Positions 60,178 to 64,000 of a stretch of DNA of 64,000 bases are shown piece by piece. This DNA comes from Fibrobacterota bacterium (GTDB taxonomy: Bacteria; Fibrobacterota; Fibrobacteria; UBA5070): positions 558,001-622,000 of the forward strand of contig JADKBN010000002.1 in assembly GCA_016715065.1 (NCBI GenBank), read 5' to 3'. Positions within the stretch are counted from its first letter, which is position 1, and each line of letters starts with the position of its first letter. Both the position numbers and the translations under genes were made by a program. Under the pieces are notes generated by a model. That model had not been told where the DNA came from. It did no database searches and saw nothing but the letters and a program-made list of their open reading frames with translations.

Positions 60178-61644
60178 ATGCTCCTTGCCGCAATCTTGAG
60201 CGCCTGCTCCGCCATTTCCGATTCCGCTGCTTGGCGACTGTCCGCGACGCCGACGTTCCATTTGGCGATGCACCCTGCGCGCGAAAGCGGCCCCGTTTTT
60301 TCCAGTGTGGCGGAGTGGTATTCGAGCAACTGGCGGGCCTTGCGGGTCGATCCCGAACAGTTCTGGCTTTGGGAACAATCTCCCGGGTTGGTCGAGCTTG
60401 CTCTGGATGCCCACAGGGACTCGCTGCGCATCCATGTCGTGCTACCCCTGCGGCGCGATCTCATGGCTTGGTCGGTGGACGAGCTCGGTTCCAATGTCCT
60501 CACCGGAATCAACGAGGTGGACATCAACGCTCCGTACGAAGGCTGGGTCCGGATTCGCGGCATGGCCGGTGGGCTCCAGGCGGGACGGTTTCGCAAGAGC
60601 TTCTCACCATCCCCGCATGGAGTGATCCTGGGCTCCAACCTGGTCCATGATGCGCTGTGGTGGGAGTTGCCCGTGGGGGCATGGAACTTCCAATGGTTCG
60701 GGTCTTCGCTTAATCCGTGGTTGTTGGGAGTGGATGCGGACGGAGCGGTCCAGTCAGGATCGGAAACGGAAGTCCAGATACGCGAAACCGTCCCCAACCA
60801 ACGAGGACGCCATTTCACCCAGCCGTGGAAAACCCTTTTCCTGCACCGGTTGTCGTGGAGCCATGGGGGATTGGAACTGGCCGCGGTGGAGCAGCTCGTG
60901 GTGGGCGGAAAAGCCCCCGCCTTGCGCGACTTGCTGCCGTTTGTGGTGTGGCACGACAATTTTGGAGACGGTTACTCGAAAGTGTCCACCGCGGTGGAGG
61001 TCGCATACCGCCAGACCCCGGCCGGGGATTTCCACTGGCAAGGGCTGGTGGAAGAAATGCGCAGTCCTGTCGGTGAGGATTCCGGTACGGAAACAAGGGT
61101 GATTTTCGGGGCCAACACGGGCTGGTCGGGAGGGATTCGCAACGCGATGGGACTTTGGAAGGGGAGGCTGGACGTTACGGCGACTTCGCCGACCCTCAAC
61201 CACCACAAGATCCCTCTGTTGCGGGGTGTTTCGCGGCGCATCTACCGCTCCAATTATTTCGATCAGGCCGATGCGGGTTTCGCCGATTCGTGGGTGGTGG
61301 ACCAGCCCTTGGCCTACCACCGCGGCCCCGATGCCCTGGACGTGTGGAGCCAGTGGGAGTGGAGGGCACCGGATAGCGGTTTCGGCGCCCATGTGGAACT
61401 GGACTTGCTTTCGCAGGGAGATGCCACTCTCCAGACAGATCCTTTCTTGCTGGAAAACCGGATGTGGCCGCTGTCGGGAGTGGTGGAGACCCGTCTGCGC
61501 CTGGGGGTGGGGGGGTGGACGCAATGGAGCGAACTGGAGCTGCGGGCCGCAACGGAGCTGGAGCGGATCGAGAACGCCGACCATCGGGAGGGCGACGACC
61601 GGTGGAACCTCCGGCTCCACGGATCGATCGGCCGCTCCTGGTGA
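60178..61644 (+). CDS. predicted outer-membrane protein
   Basis: A 488-residue exported protein. Signal peptide (MLLAAILSACSAISDSAAW; a lipobox-like LSAC is present) and many amphipathic beta strands (VELALDAHRDSLRIHVVLP; ELELRAATELERI) with a terminal aromatic (GRSW), as expected for a barrel. FFVVWHDNFGDGY-like and NHHKIPLLRGVSRRIYRSNYFDQ segments recall Wzi-type capsule-attachment barrels, but this is weak. ATG at 60178 begins the signal peptide; the frame is open from 60145. Confidence 0.6.
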   Translation: MLLAAILSACSAISDSAAWRLSATPTFHLAMHPARESGPVFSSVAEWYSSNWRALRVDPEQFWLWEQSPGLVELALDAHRDSLRIHVVLPLRRDLMAWSVDELGSNVLTGINEVDINAPYEGWVRIRGMAGGLQAGRFRKSFSPSPHGVILGSNLVHDALWWELPVGAWNFQWFGSSLNPWLLGVDADGAVQSGSETEVQIRETVPNQRGRHFTQPWKTLFLHRLSWSHGGLELAAVEQLVVGGKAPALRDLLPFVVWHDNFGDGYSKVSTAVEVAYRQTPAGDFHWQGLVEEMRSPVGEDSGTETRVIFGANTGWSGGIRNAMGLWKGRLDVTATSPTLNHHKIPLLRGVSRRIYRSNYFDQADAGFADSWVVDQPLAYHRGPDALDVWSQWEWRAPDSGFGAHVELDLLSQGDATLQTDPFLLENRMWPLSGVVETRLRLGVGGWTQWSELELRAATELERIENADHREGDDRWNLRLHGSIGRSW

Positions 61645-61679
61645 TCCTTTAGCGCACCATCTGACACCGATCCCATCTT

Positions 61680-61814
61680 CCGTTCGCCCTTCGAGACGCC
61701 TTCGGCTCCTCAGGACGAACGGCTAGCAAGGGCCTTGTGTCAAGCTCTTAAGTGGAGGAAACGATCCGTTCGTCCTGAGGAGGCGGTGAAGCCGCCGTCT
61801 CGAAGGGCGGACGG
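61680..61814. repeat. pair of inverted REP-like elements, copies R5 and R6
   Basis: R5 (61680-61722) reads CCGTTCGCCCTTCGAGACG then CTCCTCAGGACGAACGG; R6 (61766-61814) reads CCGTTCGTCCTGAGGAGG, an inner GCGG/CCGC dyad, then CGTCTCGAAGGGCGGACGG. They are in opposite orientation 43 bases apart and fill the gap between two convergent genes. Confidence 0.8.
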
Positions 61815-61825
61815 ATGGTGGTTTC

Positions 61826-64000
61826 TTAGCGCACCACGCCGAAGCGGAACCAGGCTTCGTCCTGGCCGCCCGCGACCCACTTCACTTCCAGCCGGGCCGC
61901 GTAGACGCCAGATCCCCACGGCAGATCCGTGAAGGCGATCTCCCGGCGTCCGGGGGCCGATGGGAGATCGGATCTTTGGAAGGCCTTGGCGCCGGTCTGT
62001 TCCCAGACGGAAAGTGTCACGGAACGCGCCTCCCTGCCAAGCACGTATCGGAAGGTGGCCCGTCCGTCGCGCACGGGGCTGGGGAACAGGTGGAACTGCG
62101 AGATGCCGTCGGGACGCGGCCGCAAGGTGCCCAGCAGGGAGTCGGGCAGATAGGAGGACCTTCCGGGATCGCCCAGGGTCCAGGCCCACACGGACCTCGC
62201 CTGGCCAAGACGGAATGCGTCCAGGGTGCTTCGGGAAGAGACCGCCACCAGGCGCACGTCCTTCCCCGATCCCAGAAGGGCCAGCGGCACGAAGGGGGGG
62301 CGGAGGGTGTCGAAGGTGGGGCTGGCCACCGCCAGCGGCCAGGAGCCTTGGGCGTAGGTGGGTCCGGCTGCGGCTCCGGGAGTGGCGCCCAGCACGGGGC
62401 CCGTCCAAGCGCTGCCGTTGCCGGAAAACACCCGGGCCTGACCATCCACTCCGGAGATCACCACTTCGGCCGATCCGTTCGCGTCCAGGTCCGCCACCAA
62501 GGGTGAAGCTCCCACCAGGCCGGCCGGATACCTGCGGGAAGCGGTGACCAACGCCACGGCCTCGGTGCGGGACAGATCCGCCGGCCATCCGGGCAGGAGG
62601 GTGCCGGATCCGTCGACCGCCCAGACGCGGTTGGCTCCGGCGAAGATCAGCTCCGGACGGCCGTCGCCGTCCATGTCGCCCAACGCGGCGGCAGAAGGCT
62701 CGCCCATGGAGGCGCTGGTGCGGGCGAAGCGTTTGGGCCAGCCGCTCATGGGGGAGCGGGTGGCGCCGGAAAGGATGGAAGCGTTTCCGTGCGTTCCCAC
62801 CACCGCGACATCGGCCACGCCGTCGCGATCGAAGTCTGTGGACAGAATTTGGAACGCCTCGTCCGCTTCGCTGGCCATGCCGGAATTGGACCATTTTTCC
62901 ACGGCAAGCGACGGCAGCAGCGCGGCGACCTGGCCTTGCACGTCCACCGCTCCCACCTTGGCCTGGCTGCCCGCGCCGATCGCGCAGAGGGATTGGATGG
63001 TGGATAGTCCCGTGGCGGTCCTGGTGCCGGGGCCAAGCCGCGACACGGAAAGGATCGTGTCGGCCTTTGCTAGCCAAAATCCGTCCGCCACCACCGCGGG
63101 GCCGGCGGTGGCGCCATCCAGGACCTTGGTCAGGAAGAATCGGGCCGAGTCGCGGTGGGCGGGATCGAACGCGTCGGCGGCGGGCTGGAGCAGGGAGGTG
63201 GCGCCGTCGGCCAGGCGGATGGCCAACAGGTCGGCGCGCGTGGCCGATGCCACGGGGCGTCCTGGAAGGTGCGCGATGGCGGGCCAGTTCAGGTGGAGCG
63301 TGTCGAGGCTGGGGCGTGTGGCGAAGGGGGATGGCGTGGAATCGAACGGCCACACGAGTTTGAAGGTGTCCTTGCCTGAAAACCAGGGCACTCCTGTGGA
63401 GTCCAGCAATTGGGGCGCGCCGGAGGTGTCGATCACCCACAGCGACCGCGGGAGGGCTTGGGGGCCGGGCAGGAAATTGGTTCCGCCCCAGACCGGAGGC
63501 AAGCGCACCGGGAAGTTTGCGTCCTGCAGGCGGTAGGGTCCGAACCCGAGTTTGACCTGGAGGGAGGGGGCTCCGGGAGTCCACACGCTGTCGCGCTCCA
63601 AAGTGGTGACTCCGGCCTGGACTTTGGCATCGGAGGGCCAAGTCGCGGTGAGCGTGGTGAGGCTGCGTGCTCCCAGCAAGGCTCCGGTGGAGGTCCATCC
63701 CTCCGGCCCGATCGAGCGGATGGTGTCGGTGCGGCCGTTGGAACGGCGCGCGTGGGGCAGCATGTCGGAGCCGGATCCGAGATCGGACACCGCACCGGCA
63801 ACGCTTTGGAAGGCCTGTCCCAAGCTCGGTTTGCCGGAGGCCTGCACCAGCGTGATGGCCCGGTACCGGTCGCGCAACGTATCGCCGAGCCAGGCGTTGG
63901 GTGCCCCCCAGCGCAGGGTTTCGCGCAGCAGCCATTCGTTCACATGCCACACCAGCAGGCCGGATCCCGGCAACATGGCGTCCGGAGAGGCGCCGTACAC
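61826..64000 (-). CDS. M6-like FG-GAP secreted protein with Por/T9SS-like C-terminal domain (5' part outside window)
   Basis: About 725 residues of a larger protein whose start lies beyond the right edge. At the window end, LPGSGLLVWHVNEW matches the segment after the catalytic part of M6-type metallopeptidases. FG-GAP repeats follow (DFDRDGVADVAVVG; DMDGDGRPELIFAG; DLDANGSAEVVISG), which bind Ca2+ and form a propeller. The C-terminal 90 residues (FHLFPSPVRDGRATFRYVL; SVTLSVWEQTG; WGSGVYAARLEV) have the form of a type IX secretion sorting domain. The protein is probably secreted to the cell surface through a Por-type system. Confidence 0.78.
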   Translation of the reverse strand: MYGASPDAMLPGSGLLVWHVNEWLLRETLRWGAPNAWLGDTLRDRYRAITLVQASGKPSLGQAFQSVAGAVSDLGSGSDMLPHARRSNGRTDTIRSIGPEGWTSTGALLGARSLTTLTATWPSDAKVQAGVTTLERDSVWTPGAPSLQVKLGFGPYRLQDANFPVRLPPVWGGTNFLPGPQALPRSLWVIDTSGAPQLLDSTGVPWFSGKDTFKLVWPFDSTPSPFATRPSLDTLHLNWPAIAHLPGRPVASATRADLLAIRLADGATSLLQPAADAFDPAHRDSARFFLTKVLDGATAGPAVVADGFWLAKADTILSVSRLGPGTRTATGLSTIQSLCAIGAGSQAKVGAVDVQGQVAALLPSLAVEKWSNSGMASEADEAFQILSTDFDRDGVADVAVVGTHGNASILSGATRSPMSGWPKRFARTSASMGEPSAAALGDMDGDGRPELIFAGANRVWAVDGSGTLLPGWPADLSRTEAVALVTASRRYPAGLVGASPLVADLDANGSAEVVISGVDGQARVFSGNGSAWTGPVLGATPGAAAGPTYAQGSWPLAVASPTFDTLRPPFVPLALLGSGKDVRLVAVSSRSTLDAFRLGQARSVWAWTLGDPGRSSYLPDSLLGTLRPRPDGISQFHLFPSPVRDGRATFRYVLGREARSVTLSVWEQTGAKAFQRSDLPSAPGRREIAFTDLPWGSGVYAARLEVKWVAGGQDEAWFRFGVVR

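Noticed and set aside
61740..63950. A 736-residue open frame on the minus strand in another frame of the FG-GAP gene
   Set aside because: FG-GAP repeats and the C-terminal sorting-like domain are in the other minus-strand frame; this one is Arg/Pro-rich without motifs.

Overview
The window is a gene-dense, GC-rich bacterial chromosome segment of 64 kb with one tRNA and no rRNA, CRISPR array or complete mobile element. The best taxonomic guess is a free-living or fibre-degrading member of the Fibrobacterota / FCB neighbourhood. The evidence is indirect: a signal peptidase I with a long insertion, futalosine-pathway menaquinone synthesis (mqnE), LptE and other outer-membrane lipoproteins, secreted family-62 arabinofuranosidases with modular N-termini, and an FG-GAP protein that ends in a Por/T9SS-like C-terminal domain. 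I could not run a search, so the phylum is an inference.

Layout. 1-5.9 kb: partial argC, a small unknown, mqnE, an RluB-type pseudouridine synthase, a secreted double-DUF3237 protein broken by a one-base frameshift, a DapB-like protein and a lipoprotein. 6-9.3 kb: two paralogous secreted GH62 enzymes that share an identically spaced upstream palindrome and box. 9.5-12.9 kb: CheA-type kinase, a receiver protein and a REC-histidine kinase. 12.9-14.9 kb: DoxX/MauE-like membrane protein, rhodanese and DUF1573 protein. 14.95-21.7 kb: a tightly overlapped run lepB, Ig-like lipoprotein, exonuclease-DinG, lptE, dapF. 22-28.4 kb: six genes with start/stop overlaps, from small secreted proteins through an outer-membrane protein and TPR lipoprotein to a Ser/Thr kinase and an FHA-GAF-sigma54 activator. 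28.4-34.6 kb: SUMF1-fold protein, membrane and secreted unknowns, a U32 peptidase and a tiny cysteine-rich protein. 34.7-38.2 kb: mfd, starting four bases after tRNA-Lys.

38.4-41.8 kb is a satellite of nitrogenase-associated families (HEPN-like, AnfO-like, NifX-like, Nif11-like) with no nitrogenase. 41.9-49.7 kb is a surface locus: a promoter whose spacer contains a nine-G run, a roughly 1500-residue lipase-like protein with CBM3-like repeats (frameshifted), two tandem nearly identical propeller-like lipoproteins, and a secreted collar-domain protein. 49.8-53.3 kb is a three-gene operon of B12-binding radical SAM enzyme, degenerate ketosynthase and ICMT-like methyltransferase, which I consider the best candidate for an undescribed pathway. 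53.4-64 kb holds a Fic protein under a perfect palindrome, the LplT-PlsC-acyl-ACP ligase phospholipid repair system (split by a frameshift), a C92-type peptidase, an outer-membrane protein and a partial M6-like FG-GAP protein.

Two genome-wide themes stand out. Three large genes carry frameshifts that a single G gain or loss would repair, which suggests either assembly indels or slippage. A dispersed palindromic REP-like repeat occurs in at least six copies, one of them translated in frame inside the U32 peptidase gene.
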